A DNA stretch of 64,000 bases from Arthrobacter liuii (lineage in GTDB: Bacteria; Actinomycetota; Actinomycetes; Actinomycetales; Micrococcaceae), in NCBI RefSeq assembly GCF_014639275.1, contig NZ_BMFW01000003.1, positions 186,001-250,000 on the forward strand, read 5' to 3'. Positions within the stretch are counted from its first letter, which is position 1. The number at the start of each line of letters is the position of its first letter. The notes beneath the pieces are model-generated. The model ran no database searches. It was not told the origin of the DNA and saw only the letters and a list, made by a program, of their open reading frames with translations. Below are positions 25,614-33,766 of the stretch, piece by piece. The position numbers were made by a program, and so were the translations under genes.

Positions 25614-26756
25614 GTGGAACAACTCACCGCAGAGTTCGGCGGCGCAGGACAGGTCGGTGTAGGCGTCGGTCCTGTGCTTGAGAAGTTCAACGACGTGTCC
25701 AGGATTGTTGTCCTGCGCGGAGGAGGGTTGGGTGACCTGATCTTCGCCATACCGGCCGTGGCTGCACTGAAGGCGGCTTATCCGGGATCAACAATCACCT
25801 TGCTGGGCACGCCGGTCCACAGGGCGCTGCTGGGAGCCCTGCGGAGCCCGGTCGATGCGGTGGAGGTCCTGCCCTTTGCTGAAGGAGTCAGGCCCGGGGA
25901 CGAGGACCCAGACGACCTGGACCGCTTCTTCACCGACATGCGCAGCCGCAAATTCGACTTGGCTGTCCAGCTTCACGGCGGCGGACGGTATTCAAATCCC
26001 TTCCTGCTGCGGCTCGGCGCCCGGCACACCGTAGGCACCCGGACGGCCGACGCAGCCAGCCTTGAGCGCACCATTCCCTACCTCTACTACCAGCATGAAC
26101 CCCTCAGGGCTTTGGAGGTGGCCGGGTTCGCGGGGGCCTTTCCCGTTGACCTTGAGGCCCGACTGGCACCCGCCGACGGGGAAGCAGCCCCTGGCACTGA
26201 CGACGGCGACGGCGGCCGGCCGCTCGTGGTGATCCATCCCGGCGCTACCGACCCCCGCCGTCGTTGGCCCGCGGACAAGTTCGCCGAACTGGCTGCCGCC
26301 TGCGGGGCAGACGGCTCGCGTGTGGTCATCATCGGGGATAAGAGCGAGCAGGATCTGGCGGAGGGGATTGCCGCCAGCGCGGCCACCGGGGCCGTTCGTT
26401 CCGTAGCCGGCGCGCTGGACATGGCAGGGCTTGTGGCGCTGCTGGCGGAAGCTGACGTTGTGGTGGCAAACGACAGCGGACCCCGGCATCTTGCCCAGGC
26501 ACTGGGTGTCCCCACTGTTGGCATCTTCTGGGCGGGCAACGTGATCAACGCGGGGCCGCTGGGGAGGAGCCTTCACCGCGTGCACGCCTCCTGGGTTACG
26601 GAGTGCATCACGTGCGGGATAGACGTCACCCAGGTTGGCTGGACGGCGCAGCGCTGCACCCACGATGATTCCATGGTGGCAAATATCGGGGTGCCCGACG
26701 TCTACGAGGACGTCCGCAGCCTGACCTCCACTAAGTTTGCGAAGCAGGACGCATGA
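25614..26756 (+). CDS. Glycosyltransferase family 9 (heptosyltransferase-like)
   Basis: A 380-aa GT-B enzyme of the ADP-heptose:LPS heptosyltransferase family. N-terminal FNDVSRIVVLRGGGLGDLIF is the acceptor-domain opening. The donor site shows VVIHPGATDPRRRWPADKFAE and ANDSGPRHLAQALGVPTVGIFW, with the D-x-G-P/A-x-H pattern. The GTG start follows AGGAAAGGGG. The last four bases overlap the next GT9 gene. Actinobacteria have no LPS, so the substrate is likely a cell-wall or exopolysaccharide sugar. Actual donor and acceptor are unknown. Confidence 0.9.
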   Translation: MEQLTAEFGGAGQVGVGVGPVLEKFNDVSRIVVLRGGGLGDLIFAIPAVAALKAAYPGSTITLLGTPVHRALLGALRSPVDAVEVLPFAEGVRPGDEDPDDLDRFFTDMRSRKFDLAVQLHGGGRYSNPFLLRLGARHTVGTRTADAASLERTIPYLYYQHEPLRALEVAGFAGAFPVDLEARLAPADGEAAPGTDDGDGGRPLVVIHPGATDPRRRWPADKFAELAAACGADGSRVVIIGDKSEQDLAEGIAASAATGAVRSVAGALDMAGLVALLAEADVVVANDSGPRHLAQALGVPTVGIFWAGNVINAGPLGRSLHRVHASWVTECITCGIDVTQVGWTAQRCTHDDSMVANIGVPDVYEDVRSLTSTKFAKQDA

Positions 26757-27724
26757 GTGGCATGCAAATTGCTGGTGAAACCGGCGCTCAGATTCCCGCG
26801 GATGGTAAACCGGAGCTCCTGGTTCTCCGTGCTTTGAAGCTGGGGGACCTGTTGGTGGCCGTTCCTGCGTTGAAAGGCATCCAACGTGCGTTCCCGGAGC
26901 ACCGGCTGCGTTATGCGGCGCAGGGGTGGCTGTCCGAGGCCCTGGGCTTGGTGGGCGGCTACGAATTGTTGCCGACGCACGGCCTGGATGAGCCGCTGGC
27001 GATGGAACCGGGTTTGGTGGACGTGGCCGTCAACCTGCATGGGAGCGGCCCGGAGAGCCAGGGACGGATCGAGGCGCTGAAAGCCCGGCAGACGGTTGGG
27101 CACCGAAGTGCGCAGCGGGACGGGCCGGCGTGGCGGCCCGAATTGCATGAACGTGAACGGTGGGTCAGGCTCCTGGAATGGCATGGAATAGAAGCGGATC
27201 CGCTGGATGTGCAGCTGAACACGCCCCACATCCCCAGCCCCGTGCCCGGCGCAACGGTGCTTCACGTGGGAGCCGCTTACGGCAGCAGGCTGTGGCCGGC
27301 GGAGCGGTTCGCTGCGGTGGCAGCGGCACTGACGGACGCCGGACACCAGGTGGTGTTTACCGGTGGTGAGTCTGAAAGGAAGCGGGCCGAGGAAGTGTGC
27401 CGTCTGTCAGGACTCCCCGGCACCGCCGTGTTGGCCGGCGTGTTGGGACTGGGCGAATTTGCGGCCACAATCGCGGCCGCCCGCCTGCTGGTCTCGGCCG
27501 ATACGGGCGCCGCGCATCTGGCATCTGCGTACGGTACCGCTTCCGTGGTGCTCTTTGGTCCGGCCCCACCCGAAATCTGGGGTCCGCCGCCGGGGCCCCA
27601 TGTTGTCCTGACGCGTGCGGAACTACGGCGTGGAGATACGTTCGCAGCCCAGCCTGACCCCGCCCTGCTTGCCGTGGAGGTGGCCGATGTGATGGCAGGC
27701 GTCAGGGCGCTGGGGGTGCTCTAG
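26753..27724 (+). CDS. Second glycosyltransferase family 9 protein
   Basis: A 323-aa paralogue of the preceding gene, beginning at an ATGA overlap so the two are translationally coupled. LLVLRALKLGDLLVAVPAL marks the N-terminal domain; TVLHVGAAYGSRLWPAERFA and SADTGAAHLASAYGTASVVL mark the donor site. The two genes probably act in sequence on one glycan. The stop codon TAG lies inside the CTAG target site of the IS element that follows directly, so the insertion did not change the protein but may cut off any downstream operon member. Confidence 0.9.
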   Translation: MSGMQIAGETGAQIPADGKPELLVLRALKLGDLLVAVPALKGIQRAFPEHRLRYAAQGWLSEALGLVGGYELLPTHGLDEPLAMEPGLVDVAVNLHGSGPESQGRIEALKARQTVGHRSAQRDGPAWRPELHERERWVRLLEWHGIEADPLDVQLNTPHIPSPVPGATVLHVGAAYGSRLWPAERFAAVAAALTDAGHQVVFTGGESERKRAEEVCRLSGLPGTAVLAGVLGLGEFAATIAAARLLVSADTGAAHLASAYGTASVVLFGPAPPEIWGPPPGPHVVLTRAELRRGDTFAAQPDPALLAVEVADVMAGVRALGVL

Positions 27725-27735
27725 GTGTATTGACC
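27721..27735 (+). repeat. Left end of IS481-family element with target duplication
   Basis: CTAG (27721-27724, target copy) followed by terminal repeat GTGTATTGACC (27725-27735). The perfect 11-bp match to the other end continues imperfectly for about 15 more bases. Confidence 0.85.
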
Positions 27736-28792
27736 ACGGACGTTAGGAACACGCGGCGTGGTTAGGTGACAAAAAGAAGACCTCCAAGTGGAGTGGGGCT
27801 TGTCTAGAGTCCGAACCACAAGGAGGTCTTCAATGTCCCATGCTAACGCGCTCCTGACGCCCAAGGGACGGCTCCGCCTTGCAAGATGCATCGTTGACGA
27901 CAGATGGCCGTTGCGGCGGGCAGCTGAACGTTTTCAGGTATCCGTCACGACCGCCGCGCGGTGGGCGGCCCGCTACCGGGCTCTTGGTGAGGCCGGAATG
28001 GAAGACCGCTCCAGCCGGCCCGTCAGGTCCCCGCGTCGGACCTCCGTGCGGCGGGAGCGGCGGATCATCGCGATCAGGGTCAATCGCCGGTGGGGACCGG
28101 CACGGATCGGCTATCTGCTGGGCATCCATCCCTCCACGGTGCACCGGGTGCTGTCCAGATTCGGGCTGGCGAAGCTGGCCTGGCTGGACCGGGCTACGGG
28201 TGGTCCGCCGGTATGAGCACCACGCCCCCGGGGACCTGGTCCACGTCGACATCAAAAAACTCGGACGAATACCTGACGGCGGCGGCCACCGCAGCGTCGG
28301 CAGGACGGCCGGAAACCGGAATAAGACCGGTACCGCGGCGAACCGGCGACCGGGCTACGCGTTCCTGCACAACGCCGTCGATGACCACTCCCGGCTCGCC
28401 TACACGGAAATCCTGACCGATGAGAAAAAGGAAACCGCAGCCGGATTCTGGACACGCGCCAACGCCTATTTCGAGTCCCACGGAATCACCGTGAAACGGG
28501 TCCTGACCGATAACGGCTCCTGCTACCGCTCATACGCGTTCAAAGACGCACTGGGACCGGCTATCAAGCACAAACGCACCCGCCCCTACCGGCCCCAGAC
28601 CAACGGCAAAGTCGAACGATACAACCGCACCATGCTCGACGAATGGGCCTACGCCCGACCGTACCGCTCAGAGACCGAGCGTGTTGCCGCTTTCGCCGAC
28701 TGGCTCCATCACTACAATCATCATCGAGGCCACACCTCACTCAAAGGTCAGACACCGGCCAGCCGCGTCACCAACCTCTCAGGTCAATACAC
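27725..28792 (+). mobile_element. IS481-family insertion sequence, 1068 bp
   Basis: The element is bounded by perfect terminal inverted repeats GTGTATTGACC / GGTCAATACAC and flanked on both sides by CTAG. Duplication of a CTAG-containing target is characteristic of IS481-family insertion. It contains one transposase reading region of the IS481 type (N-terminal helix-turn-helix, C-terminal DDE integrase core) that is interrupted by a frameshift, so the copy is probably not autonomous. Near its left end is a long inverted repeat that can hide the transposase ribosome site. It inserted at the stop codon of the second GT9 gene. Confidence 0.9.
27777..27830 (+). promoter_or_regulatory. Fold-back element able to mask the transposase ribosome-binding site
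   Basis: AAGACCTCC (27777-27785) pairs with GGAGGTCTT (27822-27830). After a 2x2 mismatch the stem resumes with GTGG / CCAC. The right arm contains the AGGAGG of the transposase, 3 bases before its ATG region. A transcript entering from the glycosyltransferase operon would form this stem and keep the site closed, as known for IS10-type read-through protection. Its role here is inferred. Confidence 0.55.
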
Positions 28793-28796
28793 CTAG
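27833..28796 (+). pseudogene. IS481-family transposase, frameshifted
   Basis: The reading frame from ATG 27833 (MSHANALLTPKGRLRLA, AAGGAGG upstream) encodes the helix-turn-helix part, including PARIGYLLGIHPSTVHRVL, and ends at a TGA at 28214. The integrase part continues in the next frame from about 28195: RRYEHHAPGDLVHVDIKKLG, then AFLHNAVDDHSRLAYTEIL, VLTDNGSCYRS and TNGKVERYNRTMLDEW, giving the D, D, E catalytic residues. The frame change fits one inserted base or a deletion of 2 or 5 within 28190-28213. The final TAG stop comes from the CTAG target duplication. Inactivating mutation is likeliest; programmed frameshifting is less likely because no slippery run is evident. Confidence 0.85.
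28782..28796 (+). repeat. Right end of IS481-family element with target duplication
   Basis: Terminal repeat GGTCAATACAC (28782-28792) followed by CTAG (28793-28796). The TAG here also ends the transposase frame. Confidence 0.85.
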
Positions 28797-28833
28797 GCGA
28801 TGTGGATTCCCGCGTCGTTGATGTGGATCTGCA

Positions 28834-28852
28834 GGGGCTGGAGGGTAGCCCC
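28834..28852 (+). terminator. Small hairpin beyond the IS element
   Basis: GGGGCT-GGAGGGT-AGCCCC, a 6-bp GC stem without a U-tract, between the IS right end and the next small gene. It may be the original end of the glycosyltransferase transcript before the IS inserted. Weak call. Confidence 0.3.
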
Positions 28853-28872
28853 CCGGGCCTAAAATTGTGAGC

Positions 28873-29103
28873 ATGAGCACTGAGCTGCAAATCGCCTTGG
28901 TGTTGGGAACGGCGTTCCTGTGGATCACCGTGACGCTGACAATCCTCTCGGCCATTGACCGCCCCGAAAGGAAAGCGCGACGCCAGGAGCGGCGCGACGT
29001 CCGGGCCGACAAGCGGCGCATTGAGTACCGTCCGGTGGCTGCCGGATCCCATCCCCAGGGACGGAACCGGCATCCACGCGCCCGAAGGTTGCACCCGCAC
29101 TGA
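28873..29103 (+). CDS. Small single-span membrane protein, unrecognised
   Basis: A 76-aa protein beginning MSTELQIALVLGTAFLW, with one transmembrane helix at about residues 5-27 and a strongly basic cytoplasmic tail (many Arg, ending RRLHPH). I do not recognise a family. TAAAAT at 28860-28865 ends 7 bases before the ATG, so it may be a leaderless transcript; a GTG at 28867 is the alternative start. It is the first gene after the IS element in a run of small, poorly known genes. The GC-rich third positions and the neat TM-plus-tail layout support it being real. Confidence 0.55.
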   Translation: MSTELQIALVLGTAFLWITVTLTILSAIDRPERKARRQERRDVRADKRRIEYRPVAAGSHPQGRNRHPRARRLHPH

Positions 29104-29224
29104 CGGCAGTTGCACCTCCGCACGTGCATCGCGGACGGAGCACCCACCCGCCCCCGCGCGGCGGGGCGATCGCCGTCGTGCGTTTCGAATGGTGCGCTGC
29201 GCCGCGGGTCAATGCTCCCGGTTA

Positions 29225-29261
29225 GTCAAGTCTTGACGGGGTTCTTCGGAACCCCGACACT
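29225..29261 (+). promoter_or_regulatory. Promoter with palindrome at -35 and UUCG hairpin in the spacer
   Basis: GTCAAG-T-CTTGAC (29225-29237) overlaps a -35 box TTGACG (29233-29238). The 17-base spacer contains most of GGGGTTC-TTCG-GAACCCC (29238-29255). GACACT (29256-29261) could be the -10 box, and transcription would start at the ATG of the next gene (29268). Two palindromes packed into one promoter suggest operator sites. Confidence 0.4.
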
Positions 29262-29267
29262 TTCCCG

Positions 29268-29459
29268 ATGGGAGTAAGCGAAGAGTTGCGGGCACTGGGC
29301 GATGTGGTGGACCGGTTGGCGGCGAAGTTCCCGGCTCTGCCCAGGGAACACATCGAGGACGTGGTGCAGCAGGAACACAGCCTGCTGGACAAAGGCAGGG
29401 TCCGCGCGTTCGTACCGGTCCTGGTTGAACACGCGGCCAGGGAGCGCCTCTCTCGGTAG
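29268..29459 (+). CDS. Three-helix-bundle dimerization-domain protein
   Basis: A 63-aa helical protein. The core VVDRLAAKFPALPREHIED followed by VVQQEHSLLDKG and FVPVLVEHAARERL matches the small actinobacterial three-helix-bundle dimerization family, of unknown role. No ribosome site is present upstream; a leaderless start at the ATG is suggested by the promoter just before it. It ends 15 bases before the convergent quinone reductase. The family occurs in accessory, often stress-related neighbourhoods, which fits CsbD and phospholipase-D-like genes nearby, but no function is known. Confidence 0.72.
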   Translation: MGVSEELRALGDVVDRLAAKFPALPREHIEDVVQQEHSLLDKGRVRAFVPVLVEHAARERLSR

Positions 29460-29474
29460 TCCGTACGGACCGCT

Positions 29475-30512
29475 TCAGGCTGCGGGCGCGACGTCGATAA
29501 GCACCTTTCCGACGGTTCCCCGTTCCACCGCGTCATGGGCTGCGGGAGTCTGCTCAAGCGGGAACCGTGTCAGTGGCAGTCCGTGTTCTTCGCCTACCCG
29601 GAGCGCCCCTGCGGCTAGTGCTTGGGTGACGGCTGCTACAGCGTGCTGTTTCTGTTCGTCCGTGACCGTATAGGTAAGGATGAACTGGTAACGGACGTTC
29701 CTGGTCATGCTCTCGCGGATGGGAACAGTCAGCGATTCTCCCGGGCTGGCCGCATAAATGGCGATGGTTCCGCCGGGCTTGAGCAGGTCCAGGTCGGCCT
29801 CGATGTTGGCAGGAGCATTGACGTCCACGATTGTATCGACGCCGGTTGGGGCCACCTCGCGGACGGCGCGGGCAACGTCGTCCGTGCGGTAGTTGATGAC
29901 CTTGCCGGCACCTGCGCGGCGGGCGAGTTCAGCTTTCCGGTCTCCGCTGACGGTTGTGATGACGGTGGCCCCGGCCCACCGCGCCAGCTGGATGGCGGCG
30001 TGGCCCACGGCCCCTGCACCCCCGGTGACCAGCACGGTCCGCCCCGCCAGTGCCCCGGGGGAGAGCCTCGCAGGTCCATCCTCGTTCGATGTAAGGGCCC
30101 GGTGCGCTGTCAGGGCGGGAATCCCGAGCGATGCGCCGGTGTCAAAGGATTCTGGGTCGGGGAGGGCCACTGCCTTGCTGGCGGGTACCACGACGTATTC
30201 CTGGGCAGTACCTTCGCTGCCGGCCCAGGCCACGTCCCAGAGCCAGACACGGTCGCCTGGGTTGAAACCGGCCACGCCCGGGCCCACTTGGTCGATGACG
30301 CCGGCTCCGTCCTGGTTGGGAACCTTGGGCGCGTCCAGGTTTTTGCTTCCGCTGCCGGCCCGCGACTTCCAGTCGGTGGGGTTCACTCCGGATACGACCA
30401 ACCGGACCCGGACCTCTCCCTGGCCTGGGTCCGTGAGCGGCCGGTCCCGGAGCGTCAGCACAGATGATGGGCCGGTTGCTTCGTACACAATTGCTTTCAC
30501 TTCTTCTCCCAT
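29475..30512 (-). CDS. NADPH:quinone reductase-like MDR oxidoreductase
   Basis: A 345-aa zinc-independent medium-chain dehydrogenase/reductase of the quinone-reductase class. It opens VKAIVYEATGPSSVLTLRD. VSGVNPTDWKSRAG and the nucleotide-binding VLVTGGAGAVGHAAIQLAR are typical, and the zinc-ligand Cys/His set of alcohol dehydrogenases is absent. It probably reduces quinones or enones with NADPH. ATG at 30512 gives MGEEVKAIV; a GTG at 30497 is possible and closer to the family start. It appears to be monocistronic. Confidence 0.9.
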   Translation of the reverse strand: MGEEVKAIVYEATGPSSVLTLRDRPLTDPGQGEVRVRLVVSGVNPTDWKSRAGSGSKNLDAPKVPNQDGAGVIDQVGPGVAGFNPGDRVWLWDVAWAGSEGTAQEYVVVPASKAVALPDPESFDTGASLGIPALTAHRALTSNEDGPARLSPGALAGRTVLVTGGAGAVGHAAIQLARWAGATVITTVSGDRKAELARRAGAGKVINYRTDDVARAVREVAPTGVDTIVDVNAPANIEADLDLLKPGGTIAIYAASPGESLTVPIRESMTRNVRYQFILTYTVTDEQKQHAVAAVTQALAAGALRVGEEHGLPLTRFPLEQTPAAHDAVERGTVGKVLIDVAPAA

Positions 30513-30594
30513 GTCCGGATACGTATGGCCTTACCGCTCCAACCTACCGAAAGCCCTTCTGCTCTCGGGCACAGGCAGACGCTTGTGTAGGAAA

Positions 30595-30813
30595 TTAAGG
30601 ACCCAGCATCCACGAATTTTCGGTGTCCGGCCCAGGTCTTGATCGCCGTACTTTGCGTAGCAGGATGACGAACGGCAGTAACAGCAGTTGCAGGACGCCG
30701 GCCGCGACTAAGAGTGCAACGAACAGTGCAAGGACCGGTAAATAGAGGAGAAACACACCTGCGATGGTGGCAACGTAACCGCCGATGAAGCCGAGCACGG
30801 TCCCGGCATCCAT
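30595..30813 (-). CDS. Small hydrophobic membrane protein, unrecognised
   Basis: A 72-aa protein with two hydrophobic helices (about residues 3-25 and 27-47) and a basic C-terminal tail RKVRRSRPGPDTENSW. AGGAGG lies 6 bases before the ATG, which supports translation. No family recognised. It lies between the quinone reductase and CsbD genes on the same strand. Confidence 0.55.
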   Translation of the reverse strand: MDAGTVLGFIGGYVATIAGVFLLYLPVLALFVALLVAAGVLQLLLLPFVILLRKVRRSRPGPDTENSWMLGP

Positions 30814-30988
30814 AACTGCCTCCTGGAAATGACCACGCGGAGGAAGCCACTGCACGACTTATGTGATGATCCAAAATCTTCGAAGGCCCGGTGTCAAGGG
30901 CAGGGGAACCCTTGCAGCGAAGATGAGGGGGAGCCGGGTCCGGACTAGGGAGTTGCCGGAAGAGGAGGAGTAGGGTCCGGAGGGCATG

Positions 30989-31019
30989 AAAAAGGCGCAC
31001 CCCGTTCGCTGGGTGCGCC
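30989..31019 (-). terminator. Intrinsic terminator of csbD-like gene
   Basis: On the minus strand GGCGCACCC / GGGTGCGCC forms a 9-bp stem with an 8-base loop followed by TTTTT. It begins 16 bases after the CsbD stop. Confidence 0.85.
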
Positions 31020-31035
31020 CTCTCCGTAGCGCCTG

Positions 31036-31209
31036 TCAGTCCTTGAAGGCGTCCTTGACCTTTTCGCCGGCTTGCTTCAGCCCGCCCTTTGCCTGGTCTG
31101 CCTGGCCTTCGGCCCGCAGGCTCTCATCGCCGGTCGCATTACCGGCAGCTTCCTTGCCCTTACCGCCGGCCTTTTCGGCAGCGTTCTCAATCTTGTCACC
31201 TAGTCCCAT
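31036..31209 (-). CDS. CsbD-family stress protein
   Basis: A 57-aa hydrophilic, Gly/Ala/Lys-rich protein: MGLGDKIENAAEKAGGKGKE, then GNATGDESLRAEGQADQAKG and a lysine-rich end. This is the CsbD repeat pattern (general stress protein, under sigma-B in Bacillus). GGAGGAGG lies 7 bases before the ATG, a very strong site. A dedicated terminator follows. Predicted largely disordered; molecular function is unknown across the family. Confidence 0.9.
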   Translation of the reverse strand: MGLGDKIENAAEKAGGKGKEAAGNATGDESLRAEGQADQAKGGLKQAGEKVKDAFKD

Positions 31210-31311
31210 GGTGTTTCCTCCTCCGGTTGGCAGCCGTTCGCATTCGGCTACGAACATCATAAGCATGCTTAGGATGTTGTTTTCAAGTCCCTGTGGCGTT
31301 CATGGGGTCCC

Positions 31312-32916
31312 CTAGAAACGGGAAGTGCCACGAAGTTGGCGGGGACGGCCATCCGGATCGACGATGAGCCGGTAGATCGGATCGGCCCAGAGTCGGTGGA
31401 TGGAGGGGACTGGTTCCGGGTGGTGGTGGCGCACCTGCCCAGCCGGGCGCGGCGTACTGCGCCCGGCTCGGTGCCATCGGTCCAGGGCATCCGCCGCGCT
31501 GTTCCACAGCTGCAGTCCGGCCCCTTCCGCGTGTAGCTGGGGGTCGTCCTGGTCAAAGCCGAGGTGCTCGGCCCAGAGCTGGAGCCTAAGGTCCTTTGCG
31601 AGCGGTTGGGAGCGCAAGGCGCCTGTGCCTGCATCCGGGCTGTCGCCGGCAGATCTGTCCATCACGGCGCAGGTGAGCTCGCTGTCGGTGGTCCAGGACC
31701 GGCGGTTGAAGTTATCTGATCCACAGGTGAACCAGGTGTCATCGATGATGCAAATCTTGGCGTGGACGTAGATCGGAGTTCCCTCGGTGTTTTCCAGGTC
31801 GAACACACCTACCCTGTCCGGCGCGGCCTGGCGGAGCATGTTAATGGCCCGCACTTGCCCCAGTCGCCGGGGCGGTCCGCCAAGAAGGCCGTCCGAGTCC
31901 GGGTACCTGGGCACCACGATGATCACGTTCAACCCGGGGTTACTTTCCAGCGCGGCTGCGATTCCCGCTGCAACCTCAGTTGACCAGAGGTACTGGTCTT
32001 CGATGTAGATCAGGGAACGGGCCTGCGTGAAAGCCTTTGAATAGGCGCGCGCGATGCTGCGTTCTCCGCGCTGCGCGAAGGGGAACGGCGGGTGCTTCAG
32101 GCCGTACGTTCGCAGCAATTGAACGGCGTGTGGACCGGCCGGTGGTGGAGGCGGAGCAGCATCGGGCAGCGGTTTGGGGTGCCTGGGCATACGTGCCAGG
32201 CGCTGCAACAGCATTCGGTACGGAGTCCGTCGGTCCAGCGGGTGGGGGTCGTTCCAGCGTTCAGCGAACACCGCAAGCACATCTGCAACCACCGGTCCGC
32301 GCAGTTCGAGGGCGGCATCATGCCATGGGGGCCTTTTCCCGTAGCGGGAATCCATGTTCACGGCCTGCGGATCTCCCGCATGGCCGGCATCGTCCCGACG
32401 GCTGTGGGAGAGGTCGAGCCCGCCAACGAACGCCACGTCACGGGCGGGATCGTCACGACGGCGGATGACCATCAGCTTCTGGTGATGGGAACCGAAAAGG
32501 CGCACCCGCTGATCCAGCAGCGCCTCCCCGCCGGCGTCGTTGATCTGCCGGCTGAGAAGTTCGTTCGAGCGGCCGCTGATGGGGGCCGATACCCGTTCAC
32601 CATGGGACCTCCAGACAAGGCCGCGAACTTCCACACCGGACCGGGCCAGCCCGGCGAGCAAGCCGCCGATTGTCGTACCGCCCGCTTCCAGCTGCTCGTC
32701 GGCATCACCACGCCAATCCGTGAACCACACGCGGTCTCCCGCCTGCAGGTCGGACAGTTCCTCATGCAGCCTGGCGAAGTACGTTGCTCCATGAACCAGG
32801 GGCCGAACAAGGTTGCCTTCCGACCACGAAGATTCTGCACCGCCCGCGTGGACATTGGAGTCTGGGTTTCCCCGCTCGGACCGGTTCAGAAACCACTTGC
32901 CAACCGTGCTGTCCAC
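31312..32916 (-). CDS. Phospholipase D-like protein with two HKD motifs
   Basis: A 534-aa member of the PLD superfamily. The first HKD-type motif is SHHQKLMVIRRRDD and the second is YVHAKICIIDDTW followed by CGSDNFNRRSW, so both halves of the active site are present. Conserved IEDQYLWS precedes the second motif, as in PLD-type phosphatidyltransferases. No signal peptide is seen. GTG start with AAAGGAG 8 bases upstream. Likely a phosphodiesterase or transphosphatidylase acting on phospholipids; nuclease activity cannot be excluded. It lies in the accessory region and is transcribed alone. Confidence 0.87.
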   Translation of the reverse strand: MDSTVGKWFLNRSERGNPDSNVHAGGAESSWSEGNLVRPLVHGATYFARLHEELSDLQAGDRVWFTDWRGDADEQLEAGGTTIGGLLAGLARSGVEVRGLVWRSHGERVSAPISGRSNELLSRQINDAGGEALLDQRVRLFGSHHQKLMVIRRRDDPARDVAFVGGLDLSHSRRDDAGHAGDPQAVNMDSRYGKRPPWHDAALELRGPVVADVLAVFAERWNDPHPLDRRTPYRMLLQRLARMPRHPKPLPDAAPPPPPAGPHAVQLLRTYGLKHPPFPFAQRGERSIARAYSKAFTQARSLIYIEDQYLWSTEVAAGIAAALESNPGLNVIIVVPRYPDSDGLLGGPPRRLGQVRAINMLRQAAPDRVGVFDLENTEGTPIYVHAKICIIDDTWFTCGSDNFNRRSWTTDSELTCAVMDRSAGDSPDAGTGALRSQPLAKDLRLQLWAEHLGFDQDDPQLHAEGAGLQLWNSAADALDRWHRAGRSTPRPAGQVRHHHPEPVPSIHRLWADPIYRLIVDPDGRPRQLRGTSRF

Positions 32917-33128
32917 TCGGTGCTCCTTTCGAGGCCCGGGGACCAGGCCGCTGCGGATTCCAACCTAGCCTACGGCCAGACTCAAACCCTGTCGCTTCCA
33001 AATGAACCGGGCGAAACAAGCCAAAACCGACAGCGCAGCCGCGGCTGCCTCGGGAATAGGCTTGTCCTAGGTCACCCAGGTGCGGGCGCACCGCCCAGCT
33101 CCGATCCAACCAAGAATGAGGCAGAACC

Positions 33129-33590
33129 ATGTCAATGAAAGAAATGCTGAAGGGCGACGTCGTTGTCCACATGAAAGCCGGCAACAAGATCGCCCTGACC
33201 ACGGTGCGCAACGTCCTTGGTGAAATCGAAACGCGAGAAAAGTCCGGCAAGACCCCGGTCGAGCTCGATGACCTCCAGGTAACCGCCCTGCTGCAGAAGG
33301 AGGCCGCCAAGCGCAGGGACACCGCCGCCACGTATACGGCGGCCGGGCACGATGACCGGGCGCATGCAGAGGTCGCCGAAGCCGAAGTCATCGAAGCCTA
33401 CCTGCCCAAGGCACTGACCCGCGGGGAGGCTGAAGCCATCGTCGATGAGGTCATCGCCGGCCTGAAGGCGGACGGCGCCGAGCTGACGATGCGCTCCATG
33501 GGCGCCGTCATGAAATCCGTGACCCCCAAAATCGCCGGGCGCTTCGACGGCAAGGCAGTCAGTGAGATCGTCAGGGCCCGACTGGCGTAG
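33129..33590 (+). CDS. GatB/YqeY-domain protein
   Basis: A 153-aa protein of the YqeY family, related to the C-terminal tRNA-binding domain of the GatB amidotransferase subunit. MKAGNKIALTTVRNVLGEI, the AAKRRDTAATYTAAG segment and EAEVIEAYLPKALT are family signatures. GAGG is 7 nt before the ATG. Free-standing YqeY proteins are thought to act around tRNA-dependent amidation but have no proven reaction. No operon partner is apparent. Confidence 0.93.
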   Translation: MSMKEMLKGDVVVHMKAGNKIALTTVRNVLGEIETREKSGKTPVELDDLQVTALLQKEAAKRRDTAATYTAAGHDDRAHAEVAEAEVIEAYLPKALTRGEAEAIVDEVIAGLKADGAELTMRSMGAVMKSVTPKIAGRFDGKAVSEIVRARLA

Positions 33591-33675
33591 CCGGGACGTC
33601 CGGCTCGTTTCCCACGGGGGCCATCCCCGGAGGTGCCCTAATTCCGTTAGGTAGCCTGTTCGAAATTTCACCCCA

Positions 33676-33704
33676 TTGACGGTCCACGAGGCGAGGCGTA
33701 GATA
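33676..33704 (+). promoter_or_regulatory. Candidate sigma-A promoter for the 33767 gene
   Basis: TTGACG (33676-33681) and TAGATA (33699-33704) separated by exactly 17 bases, about 55 bases before the ATG of the next gene. One of the best consensus matches in the window. Confidence 0.6.
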
Positions 33705-33766
33705 AGACGCTACCGATCCGTCCGCGGATCCGCTCGCGGCGATCAGCACTATCCAAGGAGCAGGTC

